Assembly: GCA_900660155.1 (NCBI GenBank)
Contig: CABFPE010000537.1
Coordinates: 24,108-88,107 of the forward strand
From: Hofstenia miamia
Lineage: Eukaryota; Xenacoelomorpha; Acoela; Hofsteniidae
Length of the DNA: 64,000 bases
Direction of reading: 5' to 3'
In this document: positions 1 to 11,928 of the stretch, in pieces
Layout of the letters: each line of letters begins with the position of its first letter
Numbering within the stretch: the stretch's first letter is position 1
Notes under the pieces: generated by a model
What the model was told of the DNA's origin: nothing
Seen by the model: only the letters and a program-made list of their open reading frames with translations
Databases searched by the model: none
Translations under genes and position numbers: made by a program

Positions 1-55
1 CGGTAATGCAAGTAACGTACATTGAAAATTTGCCTTCGGTCGGGGTGTTTTGGAT

Positions 56-403
56 CTACATGGCATTCGTCACCACAAAAAAACAATGTTCTTTCCAGTT
101 AAATGTTTCAATGGAGTTTCTGGTTGTCCTTTTGGATATTTTACTTCTTTTGTCTAAAGTATAGTCTGGATTTGCCTTTCTTTTCCGGATAGAATTTCCA
201 ATGTTCTTTTGACACTGTGCATGTATTTTGACACTTGAATTCTCTTCCTGTCGAGTGATCAGATATGTCTTCAATTTTTCAAGACCAAAGAGTCTCCCAT
301 ATTCTATTAGTGTCGGGATTCCAGACTGGCACTCGCGCAGCTCATTGTCATTTTCTTCTTGACAAATGGCACATAAATTTCTTTGTATGTCCTCTTTATT
401 CAT
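56..403 (-). CDS. Cys/His-rich zinc-finger-like protein, fragment at window edge
   Basis: A 115-residue open frame with a metal-binding look: CAIC at residues 11-14, a further Cys at 25, HAQC at 61-64, then a basic RKRK stretch near 73-76 and an aromatic FNWKEHCFF segment near 100-108. This arrangement (CxxC, an amphipathic spacer, HxxC, basic patch, then F-x-W/F-K-x-H-C) resembles, from memory, the N-terminus of large uncharacterised proteins that are multi-copy in cnidarian and arthropod genomes. Their function is unknown to me and some may belong to mobile elements. The ATG at 403 precedes the first Cys pair by only ten residues and is a reasonable start. Cys/His-bearing sequence seems to continue towards base 1 outside this frame, so the copy is probably interrupted as well as cut by the window. 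No partner gene is visible. Confidence 0.45.
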   Translation of the reverse strand: MNKEDIQRNLCAICQEENDNELRECQSGIPTLIEYGRLFGLEKLKTYLITRQEENSSVKIHAQCQKNIGNSIRKRKANPDYTLDKRSKISKRTTRNSIETFNWKEHCFFVVTNAM

Positions 404-839
404 TTCAACTAAAGCAACTAAACTACAGTAGGTAAGTACCTATATTGTCAAACATAGACGCACATTCAATGAATATTATTGTATCTAATAAGTTTAGAAG
501 TCTGCTAAATTCAAATAATGATTATATCACAATTAAATAAATTAATAAATAAATAAATAAATAAATTAATAAATACTTTATATGATGTAGGTAATATCAA
601 AATGTATAAAAATCAGTACATACTCTTTCCTGATTAGCAATGATGAATTAAATAACACAGGTAGACATTTTTAAAAATTAGCACACTTTAAATTAGGCAC
701 GTAATAATTGACATGAGTAAATTTAAACAACAGCCAACGATTTTTATATGAAAGTAGGTATAGATTTGGCAATATTTTTGTACAAATACCACTGCTTTTC
801 AGAAATATTTCAAAAAAAAATTCCCCAACGACCTATGTG

Positions 840-2160
840 TGAGGCTTTAAGTATGTTATTCTACAGAAAATTTGCTTTTCAATGGTACCAAATATGTTTA
901 TGTGTCATTTAATTCTAGGTCAAATGCTAATTCAGCCAGACTATATTGTTTAGATGATAAGATATTTTCAGATGGAAGGTATTGGTTGATTCAGATGTTC
1001 AATAATTTTTTGAATAATTTACTAAAAAGATGCGTTACTGAGATTGGCTTATAATTTTTAGCAATGAGGGGATATCCATTTTTATACAAAGGTGTTATGT
1101 CAGATTTTTTCATTATCATTATCTCCGGAAATTCGTTTTCAACTATAAGTTGATTAAATGCAAATGATATATGTTCGCTTAATATATGAAAGAATTTCGT
1201 AATAATAAAGTAAGGTAATTGAGTGGAACCTGAAGATTTATTAACGTCTAAATTTTGTACAATAGTTTTTAATTTTCCTAAGGTAGACAGCCTAAATCAA
1301 AAAGTTGGCTTACATTTTGATTGCCTAAATTCTGGTAGAGGAGTTTTTGGAAAATTTAAGTTATCTAATTTTTTAAATGTCTGATTTAAATGATTTAGTG
1401 TCCTTTTTCATCGGTAAAGTTTTTATTATCAATATAAATTTATGAAATTTCACTATTGAGCCCATTGGATTTTCCAATAAAATGAAGAGTTAAAAATTTC
1501 AAAAAATTGACGAATTTTAACTTGTAAGTCCTAATTAATTTCTTTGATCTTTTGTAATTAGTCCATTATATTTTGGTCGAGTTAGTTTTAGCTAGTTCAA
1601 AGAGTTTCTGCTTTATGTTTACGGTATTTTTAATTACTTGATTATTAGTCACGCTTAAATTAAATCATCGTGATTTGTTAACTACTAGGCGAGTTTTTAG
1701 TGGTGCTACTTTGTTTAGGAGTAATGCAATTTAACATGTGGGAACGAGAAGTTAGAAGAGAAATATAGTCGAGTGCAACATTTTTAAGTAAATTTTCCAT
1801 GATCTCATCTGAATAAATCGTTTTGAATTTAGAAAGCTTAACTTTAATCTTACTAATATAAAGGATATAAGTTTTAGTAGTACGTAGTTTGCACATTCAA
1901 CAAAAATTAATCAATTAATGTCGTTTTTTGAGTGGGAGTTTGAGTGTTGATTATTTTAATAGTATACATAGCGCATAATTCTCTCAATGAATTTTTTTTC
2001 AAAAAAATTGAAATAGTTGATGTTAAATTCACCTAATATATTTAGTGAGCAGTTATTGCTAGGAATATCTGAAATTTCATTGCATTTAAGATTTATATAA
2101 TCTACAAGAAAGTTCTTATTTGGATTATATCTAACATTAATAATATTAAACATCAAGATA
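840..2160 (-). mobile_element. LINE (CR1/L2/Jockey-type) remnant: endonuclease end and reverse transcriptase start
   Basis: Read on the minus strand from 2156 downwards. The frame at 2156-1956 carries an endonuclease-like signature: NIINVRYNP, then LGEFNINYF, matching the usual LGDFN box of non-LTR endonucleases. The frame at 1896-1678 resembles the linker that follows it (KNVALDY..., then a Pro-Lys-rich stretch). Codons from 1260 down to 1021 give an uninterrupted 80 residues typical of the RT N-terminal block: DVNKSSGS, then FAFNQLIVENEFPE, then SDITPLYKNG and NYKPIS, all in the expected order and spacing. Below 1020 the match goes on (KLFKKLLN, a stop codon, then INQYLPSENILSSKQY). The copy is old: it has stops and frame changes and lacks the RT catalytic core. 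A second copy of the same family lies at 59312-59560. Confidence 0.8.
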
Positions 2161-2885
2161 AATGCAGTTTATTTTGATTGGTGTATTCTCTCATTGTAAA
2201 AGAACTTTTTATTTTATTAATAGATTTTAATAGAATATAAAATTGTAGAAGGTATAATATAAATCATATTCCTAGTATATAATTATGCAGGAACTTTTTC
2301 TTTCAAATGTAATAATAATATCACATTTTGCTTTAATATATTATGTTTGTATTATTTACATTTTATTTTTCATTTTTATGAAGATTAATTTATTATTGTT
2401 ACATGCAACACTTTGTTATTGTTGTTTTATGTAATTCCTAATTTTATATTATTGTGGAATAATTAATTAGAAATCTGAATCATATCAGGTTAATCTTTAG
2501 AAATTCAATATTAATAAATTGAAACAAAACTAATTATGAAATCTCTATGCTAACATTCATTGCTGAAAATATTTTGATTTCGTTTGCAGAATTTTTGGAC
2601 AATTTTCTATTTAAATATTTTTTTGAAAAATACAATTTAGGGTATATTCTGGTCGCCTGTCAGTGGATGATTTAAAGATCAGTTTGCCATTTTCTTGTAA
2701 ATATGAAGATTTCAAAAAAGACACTTTAATGTATCTTTTGTTAGAGCAAATTAAATATTAAATTTGAATGACGTCATTTTTAATATATAATATAATGTAG
2801 TTCACTGCTGCTCAATGTTGCATAGATTGAACTCTTATTTCTCCTGAGCGCTAAAATGATTATTTAGTGATTAACTCCCATTTTC
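2161..2885. other. AT-rich intergenic sequence, nothing recognised
   Basis: Very AT-rich, with no coding signal, terminal repeats or RNA gene that I can see. It may hold the decayed end of the LTR fossil that follows. Confidence 0.4.
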
Positions 2886-3085
2886 AGAGTTGTTAGTGTC
2901 TATAGTGCTCACCCTATGGGGAGGCATGGCACGCAGTTGTTTTAGAACAACTTTTCAATATGTCACAGAACTATCAAACTGTGACTCAGGAATATTGTCT
3001 AGCTCAGATATATCAAGGTATGTGTCACTATTTTTAGTAATATTTTCAATTATTTTTTTTTCAATGATAGTGTTTTTGATATCTT

Positions 3086-5960
3086 TTATTGTTGGAAATT
3101 ACGTGGTTTTCTGTTGTCTAGAATATAATTATTATGGTTTAGGACTTTGGTGATTGTATGAGGACAAATCCAGTGAGTGGCTAGTTTACATGTTTGTTTA
3201 TCATTGAATGTTTGGATAAGTGAAAAAGAATATACATTATCGCCAATCTTATGAGGTGCACCATAAAGATTTTCATTGTAATTACTGTTTTGACGAACTG
3301 TGCTCTTTTTGTTAAACATGCAGATTGTTTCATGTACATTTTGTAGTTCTTATAATACATTTTTGATGTAGTTGTTTGTAGCTATGGAATTATATTTTTT
3401 ATGTAGCATACTTAATGGTGTTCCTGTCTCATGGCCAAAGGTGGCTTTAAAAGGTATTATACCTGTTGTAGAGGGAGTGGAAGTATTATAAAAATACTCA
3501 ATGTAAGGAAGTATGAATCGCCATTTTTTACCTCCAATATGTGCAGTTGCCGTGTGAATGAGTTTAATTCGTTTTTTACTCAAACACTCAACAGTGCCAT
3601 TACTTTGCTGTTGATATAGAGGAGCATGTTCATGAAGAATTTCAAGTTGCTGCAATAATTCATGTGTCAATGAAATTTCAAATTGTGTGCCACGATCTGT
3701 AACAATTGTTGTCATTGGACCTAAGTGTAGTATCCAATTGTGTAAAATTGTTGATGCAATTGTTTGCGCTGTTTGGTTGATGATAGGTATCATGTGTCCG
3801 TATTTGGTGAAGTTGTCAACCATTACGTGGATGTATTGATAGCATCATCGTCCTTGCACAGTTGCTCAATATCAGCGTGTACTATTTCATTTGGTGTAGA
3901 TAATGCAATTTTTTGCAACTCACTGTGTTGTAAAGGAAGTGTGTGGTATTAGTAATAACACATGCTTTCATTTATTTATTACGCCATATACTATTGAATG
4001 AAGGCTGAGGCAGATAAACTGTGTGTTTAATGTTTTCTCCGTTTGGATTACCCCAAAGTGGCCACGTTCATGGAACTTCCATGTTATCTCTCTTTTGTAG
4101 TATTCAGGAACCACTATGTGATTGTGGTGTTTATCAGCTACAAAGAGAAGACCATTTGTTGTAAGTTCCTAATTATATGAATTAAACTATTTTGACAATG
4201 TTTTATTTAATTGTGTACTAGGTTGTTTTATTTGGTAATTATTTGTTTTTCTGCTGTTTTAATATTTCATTCTCTGATATTTCCTCTTTAAGTTGAATAG
4301 GCAATATCAGGTGACCTTGTCTGTCAGTATTGACCACTGAAAGGTTGTCATATGTTGATTTTGAGATAAAGGGAAATGGGACATCATCATAAATTTGTTT
4401 TGTATTTTCACGTTGGTATTGAGGAAGAGCTGTTATTAAGTCAGCATTTGTATGTTTTCTCCTCTTACAGTGAATGATGGTGAAGTTGAAGTTTGTTAGG
4501 TATTCGATCCCATGTTAGATCAGTGAAATATTTTTAAGCCAACTAATGGCAGACATGTCGGTGCGGACAGTAAAATGTGATTGTCCTAATAGAAAATAAC
4601 GAAACTTTCAACAAGAGCAAGCATTTCAACCTTTGTTGAACCGTAATTTAGTTCTGATTGTTTGAGTTTTCTGCTTAAAAATTGTATAGGCGATTTGATT
4701 CCATTTATGAATTGGCTTAATGTTGCACCTATGGCAACAGAACTAGCCTTGCAATCAACAAAGAATTCATTTTAAAAAATCAGATGTGTTGAGATTAGGC
4801 AATTTTTTTAATTCAACTTTTAATTTATCTAATTCACTTTGATGTTGCCGTGACCATTTGAAAGGTATTTTATTTTTTAATAAGTTGGACATATGAATAG
4901 TCTTGTCAGATATGCTTGGTATAAAAGCTTGGTAATAATTAAAGAAACCTAAAATGCATTGTAGATCTTTTTTGCTATTAGGAGGTGTGATTTTGTCTAT
5001 TGTAACTCGGGCATCTTCTTTCAAACTAATTTTATTGTGTTGAATTTGCCGAATTAAGAAAATTAAAGGTGTTTGAAGTAATCTACATTTTTTGCTGTTG
5101 ATTTTTAAAACAGACTGCTTTAATAAGTTTAATATCTTATCTAGCCTATTAATATGTTTGTCAATGGTTTTTGATGCTACTAAAATGTCGTCAATATTGC
5201 ATTGTCATTGCTATGGTATTTCCAAGGATAATACAGGTTTTGGCTTGTTTTGTACTACTGTAACAATTGGTGATGCAAAAATTTCTATATTTGATGGTGT
5301 TATCGTGATTAAATTATGACTTTTGTTTAGGATATTGGTGGTGTCAAGGTAATCACTAGAAGTGTTGATGAAATTATGGATATGAGATTTAAAATTATCT
5401 TCTGTGATGCTGATTAAGTTAGTGCACATATCCACAATTATTGAAACAAATGCACCAATGTCTAAAGTTGCCAGTATGACGACCCTATTTATTGTTATAG
5501 GTAAGGTGTTTTATTTAACGTTGTTGTTACTAGGATCGAATTTGCATGGCTGAGAGTCAGCACTCTTACTCATGTAAATATTCCTCATCTTCTGTGTTGG
5601 AATCATAGATATCACTATCATCTGTGTAGTTGGGACTGCCCCTTTTGCCCACATTTTTTGCAGTAAACTTTGTTTAAGTTTATTACCTTTGGTGTTTTAT
5701 TGGGTGGTTGTTCATGTTTTGTATTAGCATCATTAGATGTAGATTGATTTTTGGCAGGAAATTTCGGTTTCTTAATGATAAAGGAAGACGAACTGTTGCC
5801 AAAATTTAATTTGATTCATTATTTTAGAGTTGTGTAAAATTTGAAGCCTTGACTGCTTTCTTGACAAATGTAAGTAGTTTGTCTACAGGACCATATATTT
5901 GTTCAAATTGGCAGTGAGTTGAGAATGGCATACCGTATGCTTTTGACTGAAACAAGCCAA
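3086..5960 (-). mobile_element. Ty3/gypsy-type LTR retrotransposon fossil A (gag end, RT/RNase H, integrase)
   Basis: On the minus strand the parts lie in the order expected for Ty3/gypsy. A possible zinc-knuckle remnant (CKKCG) is near 5660. A spacer/protease-side frame is at 5435-5211, followed by an RT palm segment with a DDILVA-type box near 5185. The RT-RNase H connection with its LGFFNYY motif is at 5024-4767. The integrase catalytic core at 3823-3350 shows the VTDRGTQFE and QSNGTVE boxes, and an integrase C-terminal frame is at 3319-3086. The element is broken by several changes and no LTR pair could be found, so age by LTR divergence cannot be judged; it looks old. The spacer segment is shared with fossil B at 6.3 kb. 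Confidence 0.85.
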
Positions 5961-6289
5961 GCAGAAATTTAAATTTCAATTGATCTTCTGACTAAGGGAA
6001 TTGTAATTAAAAGAGACCTATAAGGGATTTTACTTTTTATGATATACCAGATATTGTTATAATAACTTACCATTACTTAATTCACTGATATTACAGACAA
6101 TGCAACTTAGCTAAATATTATTTGAGGCACTGGTGTTGGTCAAGTTGCAGATTGAAGTTGATGATACCAAAGAAGATCATTCACTATTTGTTACTTAATT
6201 AATTAATTAACATATTGCCTAGCAAAAACAGTGTGATTACCAAGGCCTTAACTGAAATGGATTTAATGATGAACTGTTACATTTTAATG

Positions 6290-6810
6290 GTTTTTGATGC
6301 TACTAAAATGTTGTCAATATTGCATTGTCATTGCTCTGGTTATCAGGTATTTCCAAGGATAATACATGTTTTGGTTTGTTTTGTAATACTTTAACAATTG
6401 GTGATGCAAAAATGTTTATATTTGATGGTGTTATTGTGATTAAATTACTACTTTTGTTTAGGTTAGTGGTGGTGACTTTATTACCACGGTTTTTTAAGAT
6501 AAATGCAAGAATAATGACCTTTTTGGAATTCAATCCTTTTTGGTTTTCAATAATGATATCAGAGTGAGCAAATTGGGTTTTATACTGAAAGGCTCGATTT
6601 TAGTGGTTTCAACTGGATACAAAGTTATGGCAGGTATATTGCACAGGTGTGGCAATATTCCTGTTGTTTGGATCAATAGTTACCGTCTTATCTTGGAAAT
6701 TAATTATACAATAATATTGCTCAAGAAAGTCCTTACCAAGGATTAACTTGTAAGGGAGTGTAAATTCTAACGATTGGATTAAACCTTTAGTGTCAAGGGG
6801 GGACACGTGC
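6290..6810 (-). mobile_element. Ty3/gypsy-type LTR fossil B (protease/spacer piece, same family as fossil A)
   Basis: The minus-strand frame at 6806-6609 has the C-terminal part of a retropepsin-like domain (ILGKDFLEQYY, INFQDKTVTID). The frame at 6533-6303 is the protease-RT spacer. About 170 bp here (6290-6460) are close to 90% identical by eye to 5160-5330 of fossil A in the same orientation, so these are two insertions, or a duplication, of one family. Broken; only a short internal piece survives. Confidence 0.75.
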
Positions 6811-7590
6811 CCACCGTACTTGTGCTTTGTAAGGGTTCCTGAATAGAAATAATTTATATAATGCTATTGAATATTAGTTCAAATTAAAGTAGTTTTACAT
6901 GTTTGATTACTTTTCTATTTCATCAATTCAGTACTCTATGATTATCATGATTATTATAAATGAAGCGTCGATAGCAAGAATATTAAAAGCTAAATTTAAG
7001 AAAAATTTTAATATTTCCAATAATTCCGTTGCAATTTATTTACCGCAAATCACTATCATCATAACACTTACCTTTGCTGTTAGAAATTCTCTATTACATT
7101 TGAAAGTTAGGAATGGGTATGTGTATACATCTTTAAACTATTTTAGCGGTTGAAATAGTTATTAGCTGTAAACCAGACAAGTTCATACTGTGTTATGTGC
7201 ACAACACGCAGCCCTGGTTGAACTGAACGTGTTTATGAGCCTGCCATGCCATCGCAAAGGGGGGACATCAGTGCTAGACAAAGCTGTGGAATATGGGCAT
7301 TAGTTTATTAACCTAGTTTTTTAGTCAGACTTAATAGTGGCTGCATATGGTTAGGTAAAACATGTAGTCATTACATTTAAGTTCGTATACCTACCTAAAA
7401 TATATTTTTTATTTTAATTTAAATTGAGCTGAGACGAGTTCTTACGTTTTTAATCTTTCCATGGCAATAAAAAAATGTTATATTCATAGTTATATATCTT
7501 TTTTCTAAATAAAAAAATTAATGTTCATAACTAAGCGTTATCATTTTGTCTAAATATGCGCCATTTTGGATTTAGATAGTTGTTTAGGTG
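6811..7590. other. Non-coding, with G-rich patches at both ends
   Basis: No gene seen. Two similar G-run patches (GGGGGGACA) in the same orientation lie at about 6796 and 7258. Such G-runs are common just inside hAT-type MITE ends, like those at 17.8 and 58.9 kb, so degraded MITE sequence is possible, but no terminal inverted repeats could be matched. Confidence 0.25.
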
Positions 7591-7595
7591 TAAAT

Positions 7596-7710
7596 ATGGA
7601 GCAAACAAAATTAACAGCACTTGCTCTGCTTTTTGTTCATCGAGAATACAATGTTTGCAAAGAGAATGTTGTTGCTGAGTTTATAAGTTGATGTCCACGA
7701 AAGCTGCTCA
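7596..7710 (+). mobile_element. hAT transposase C-terminal (dimerisation) remnant
   Basis: Translation from 7596 gives LTALALLFVHREYNV followed by ENVVAEFIS, a stop codon and PRKLL. This matches the very C-terminal pattern of hAT dimerisation domains (LALL-x-IHR...V-x-x-F...R+L). Only about 35 codons remain and the upstream catalytic part is not seen, so it is a dead fragment. The Met at 7596 is not a meaningful start. Confidence 0.5.
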
Positions 7711-8269
7711 TTGAAAATTTCTTTCCAATTGAAATGTTTTTATAAATATTTGTTTTTGATTAAGTAAGTTTCTTTTGGATGTCTATTACATTTTAATAAT
7801 TTTGATAGACATTTGCCCTGGATTTATTCTAGAACAAAGGAATGTATTGCCCTAGATGAAATTTTAAAAGGTTAAGCAGTTATGTGCTCGTGCTCCTCCG
7901 TAGTCTGAATTCTGGATCCGTCCATGTAAACGTGACATTTGGACTCTAATATTTGTACTATTGCGTCATGCAGGAAATACATTTCGTTTGTGCTGATTCA
8001 ATTTAATTACCGTGCATTTCTTTTTCAAAATATTGTAGCATAATCCATCATATAAGTTGCTGAGAACTAAGATCGAAGAAAGAAAGAAGAAAGAAGGAGA
8101 TAATTTAAATAATTAAGCAACTTAGATGATGAATTGTGCTAAATAAGAATTATAAATTAAATACAAAATTGCGAAAGTAAGTGCTTGTCGATAAACCAAT
8201 TTGAAAAAACGTTGAGGGCGAAGTCGCTTCTCGTTATTTTTAGCCAACTAGGCAGAAGTGTCTAGTTAA

Positions 8270-8530
8270 TTCAAAAATTCAAATCGACAGGTACTAGTTT
8301 GATTTGGAGTATAAATATGATTAAAACAGTGGAACAATTGTTGAAGTATATTCTTCGGAAAACTTATTTTGCTCTATTATCTAGTTTGCTTAATTATTAC
8401 AAATGTAAAGCTAAATGGTTCGTGTTGAGTAGTGGTCAGGGTACCAAGACGGGAACGATTCTAGGTTTTACGTCCCTGATCACGAAATGCACATAGGTTA
8501 GGTGTACGACTAGATTTGATTACCCGTTTA
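8270..8530 (+). repeat. Possible diverged copy of the dispersed repeat seen at 45 and 61-63 kb
   Basis: Short islands match the repeat at 61.6-61.9 kb in the same order: ACAGGTACTAGT near 8288, AAAGCTAAATGGTTCG near 8406, a GAGACGG-like patch, and TAGGTTAGGTGTA near 8494. The sequence between them has diverged, so homology is likely but not certain. Confidence 0.35.
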
Positions 8531-11079
8531 GCTGACTATCAATTGAATTCAAACATGTATCTGATAATAAATTCGATAAACGCCTAGTTAGCCAAACGTA
8601 AGTTATATTTTAACACTTTTTCTAAATCCAAATTGTTGACTATAAAGTGACCGATAATGAGAGTTTTTTTATATTAATTATCTTACATGTAGGTTAGGAA
8701 GCTGCTATTTATTTACTAAGTATTTTGAATACCAATATATTTCCGGTAATGGCAACTTATTCAAAAATTTAACTTGCTAACGAAGCAGCTAGTGTCAAGT
8801 CAGGTTGAATGGAACCTATTTATTGAAATGAAAACACAACAACGCACATTTCAATAAGAGTTTAAGTCGAGTTGTGTCTATTCTTTAGTAAGCACCGTCG
8901 CAGGTTAGGGTGCACATAATTAATTTCTTTGAGCTGAGTGCTGGAAATACTTCGGAGAATTTGGGTTGCTGAATCTGTTGCTGACAATGAGAGTAGCGTC
9001 CGGCGGATGCCCAACCATTTGGAGTACTGCGGAGCTGCTTCACCTAAATAGTGATTGTAAATTATAGGTATCGGAAAATATTAATAAAGTGCTAAGCAGT
9101 CAAGGACAGATAGATCCCTGCCCGCCGAATTACCATAGAACCAAAGGATTAGATTTGGAGAAATTTACATTGGGCCTGGTAGGAGATGCTACAATATCAC
9201 ACCGCAAATGACATGGCATAAAACTTAGTTCGAAGTTGCGTTGCCATACTAACGGGGACCCTCTATGTAAACATATATATAAAGGGTGTTCTACATTAAT
9301 TGTGTCACTTTTTTTGAGCTTCCTGCCATACTGAGATGCTGGAAATAATCCTATACCTGATATTCGCAGATTGCATAATATCATATTAAATATGATATTA
9401 GTTTTCGCTTTGGCAAATGATTTGTTTGTTGAATAGAAGAGAAACTCAGTGTTCGAAAGAAACTCCGATTATTCTAATATTCAGTTAAGCTGTTTGTATC
9501 TGCCACTATTTCAATTAATAACATACTTTACTATGCGATTGGATAACTTTGCCACTTTATATAATTCTAAAAAATTCGCAAAAAATGTTTTCCTAATTTT
9601 TGCAGTCTTTTTTCCATGAGATTCCTATCAGAAACCTATTACAACCACTTTCTTCTCCTGTTCGAAGAGCAGCCTGAGAATTTATCCATCAAATGTCTCA
9701 TTCGAATCCACTTACTTATTATGTGCTCCAATTAAAAGGTTCTCAAGAAAAATTTGCAAAATGTAACATCCAAAGATTTCAATATTGATTCCCTATCCTA
9801 TAAACATACAGGGAACATATATCTTTAAAGTGCCTCCTCTTATTCCAATCAACACAGTTACTCTCTGACTCTGGTAGCTTAGAAATTTTACAAATAGCAT
9901 TTTCAAATGCATATGTAAAAATACAATAAAAGTGACAAGAAATTTAAGATTTGATGAACATCGTGAAGTAGTTGAAGAGAGCTCTTGTGATGAGCTACAG
10001 AAAGCTTATTGAATAAAAACTATGAAAACTATTTATAATTTTTGTGCAATGCATTACTTTAAGTTGCAGGTTCTTTTATTATTGTGGCTGGTAATGTTGA
10101 TCGTGCACAGCTGAACTACCTCGAATTGCTAAAATTAGCTAACGTGTTAAACTGCCAACCTTCTATACGCAAAGGTTCTCTGCTGAATATTGTAAATGTA
10201 AGTGAAAATAAACTTGCGATATGGAGATAGTGCCTCCTTTCTATCTGCTACTGATTTTGTTAGCTTTCATATGTGATTATATATAATTCCAAAAACTACA
10301 GATAAGGATTTTAAAACGGTCTGTTTATCCAATTCACCTTCAGCTATCTAATGAGGCATGAAATGGGACTGACTTATGAAATAAAACTGTATCTCATATG
10401 AAAATATTATTTAAAGGATTCAGATCTACTTTGATTCTGTAGCTAAATAATGAATCCCTAGAACTAAATAAAGGTATTTCTGCGCATTATAAATTCAGGG
10501 CTGGATAATCTATTGAGAAACTAAAACAAAGCCATTAGATGTAATGATAAACATATTATAACAAGAGCATCTCTCGTGGAACCCTGGGTGTCCGCATCGA
10601 GCACTTTAGAACAACTGCTTTACATTATGAATTGTTATAATATCGACCCTCGTCTATGACGTGATAAAGGCTATCTTATGCCAGTTTTCTGTACGAATGA
10701 TAACTTTTCTACGTCAATACTGCCTGTTATATGTATCAAATTCCTTTTCAAAGGTCAAACCCTCCATTCCTTTGGAAGCAAGCTCATTCTAGATTTTTTT
10801 ATTTGTTATGCCTCTTCACAATATTTGCACGATTTTTACCACAGCTCGGCAACACATCAGGTTGTTAAAACTCAACTTTTCAAACCTGACCAAAATATGG
10901 CCAATCTTAGCAGGTACGTAACCCGCATTCGTTCATAAGGACAAAAATGTCCATTGTTGATTCTAAACCTTGAATACCAATTGGGGTCGATTTGACCCAC
11001 ATGAATTTTAAAAGTTAGACGTTTAATATACCACCAAAAAATTCACAATTGGTTATGAATGTACCTAGTAACACAACTG
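8531..11079. other. Intergenic, no recognisable gene
   Basis: The stretch at 8850-9280 is richer in GC than its surroundings and reads like part of an unidentified repeat, but neither strand translates into a known domain. Nothing convincing in the remainder. The 86-codon frame at 10678-10938 is discussed under rejected calls. Confidence 0.3.
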
Positions 11080-11928
11080 TACTTGGTGTATAATGATATT
11101 TTTTGCAAATCACAGCATAATCAGAACTCTTCCTGTATATAGTTATAAACATTACTATGATACATTCACAAGTATGCATGTTAATGAAGAACATCAACAT
11201 CATTTGTTCCAAAACTCATTGAAATGCGATATATTACTGTTCTAAAAGTGGTTTTCAAACTTGGATAAGGTTTGCTACTATGATCGAGAGAAAACTATTC
11301 TTATTAAATGTGAAGTCCTAGCTCATATTGAAGATATAATTTACATATCAAATGTTAGGATAGTCTCAAAAAGACCAGTGTGTTCGTATCAGGTTTATGT
11401 GTTTATGTATAGTTATTATTGCTTTGATAACGATAAAATTCTTCAGATATTATTTATAGACTTTTATATTGAAATTATTGAAAAAATATTACCAATGTCA
11501 TTTATGTTTGCAACATTGAATCAAGAAAATTCTTATTAAGCAGATTAATTCGGGGAAGAACCTGTGACCTATGTAAAGGGTCAAGCAAGTGTAACACGGT
11601 ATAGCGGTGAATTTATATTGCTTTTAAGTCCAAATAGTTAAAAGGAATTCGTGTTTATTTTGAGTTAGAGATGTTTACACCAATTGATATTATGTCCTTC
11701 AGACATTCGTTTTCAAATAATGGAGATTTTGATAGAGACCGAATTGTTGATAAAATGCATGTGTCTAATGATGGGCCTTACGATTTCCAAATATATTACC
11801 GCTTTTCTACTTTGCCTGATCCAGTTATGGTTACAGCCCTATACATAAATTCAGATGGTTTTGACAATATTAACTTCACAGGAAAAAGTATAATAGTTGT
11901 TGCATATAATTTAGCAAATCGCTTGTAA
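11080..11928 (+). pseudogene. Decayed paralogue of the 607-residue secreted FG-GAP-like gene
   Basis: Homology to the intact gene at 50946-52769 is plain in both DNA and protein. From about 11105 the translation shows NHSII, then SYKHYY, then KCDILLF, a stop codon (11243-11245), and KWFSNLDKVCYY; the intact gene has NHSII, KYKNVFF, NCELLLF and TWFSNLDKVCYS at the same spacing. Homology runs on through CFDNDKILQI (intact CFDQDSIMQI) to about 11500. After a deletion of roughly 280 bp it resumes at 11671-11928, with NNGDFDRDRIVDKMHVSN (intact RGYFDLDDIVDIINVSN) and the C-terminal FG-GAP-like loop INSDGFDNINFT (intact VNGDSYDDLVCT). The N-terminal third was not found upstream. The stop codon and the deletion make it a pseudogene rather than a working second copy. 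It could be one of a larger gene family outside the window. Confidence 0.75.

Noticed and set aside
10678-10938. Possible piggyBac transposase fragment (NDNFSTSI resembles the DN-x-x-TS box)
   Set aside because: Only one short motif agrees and the neighbouring piggyBac blocks are absent on this and other frames.
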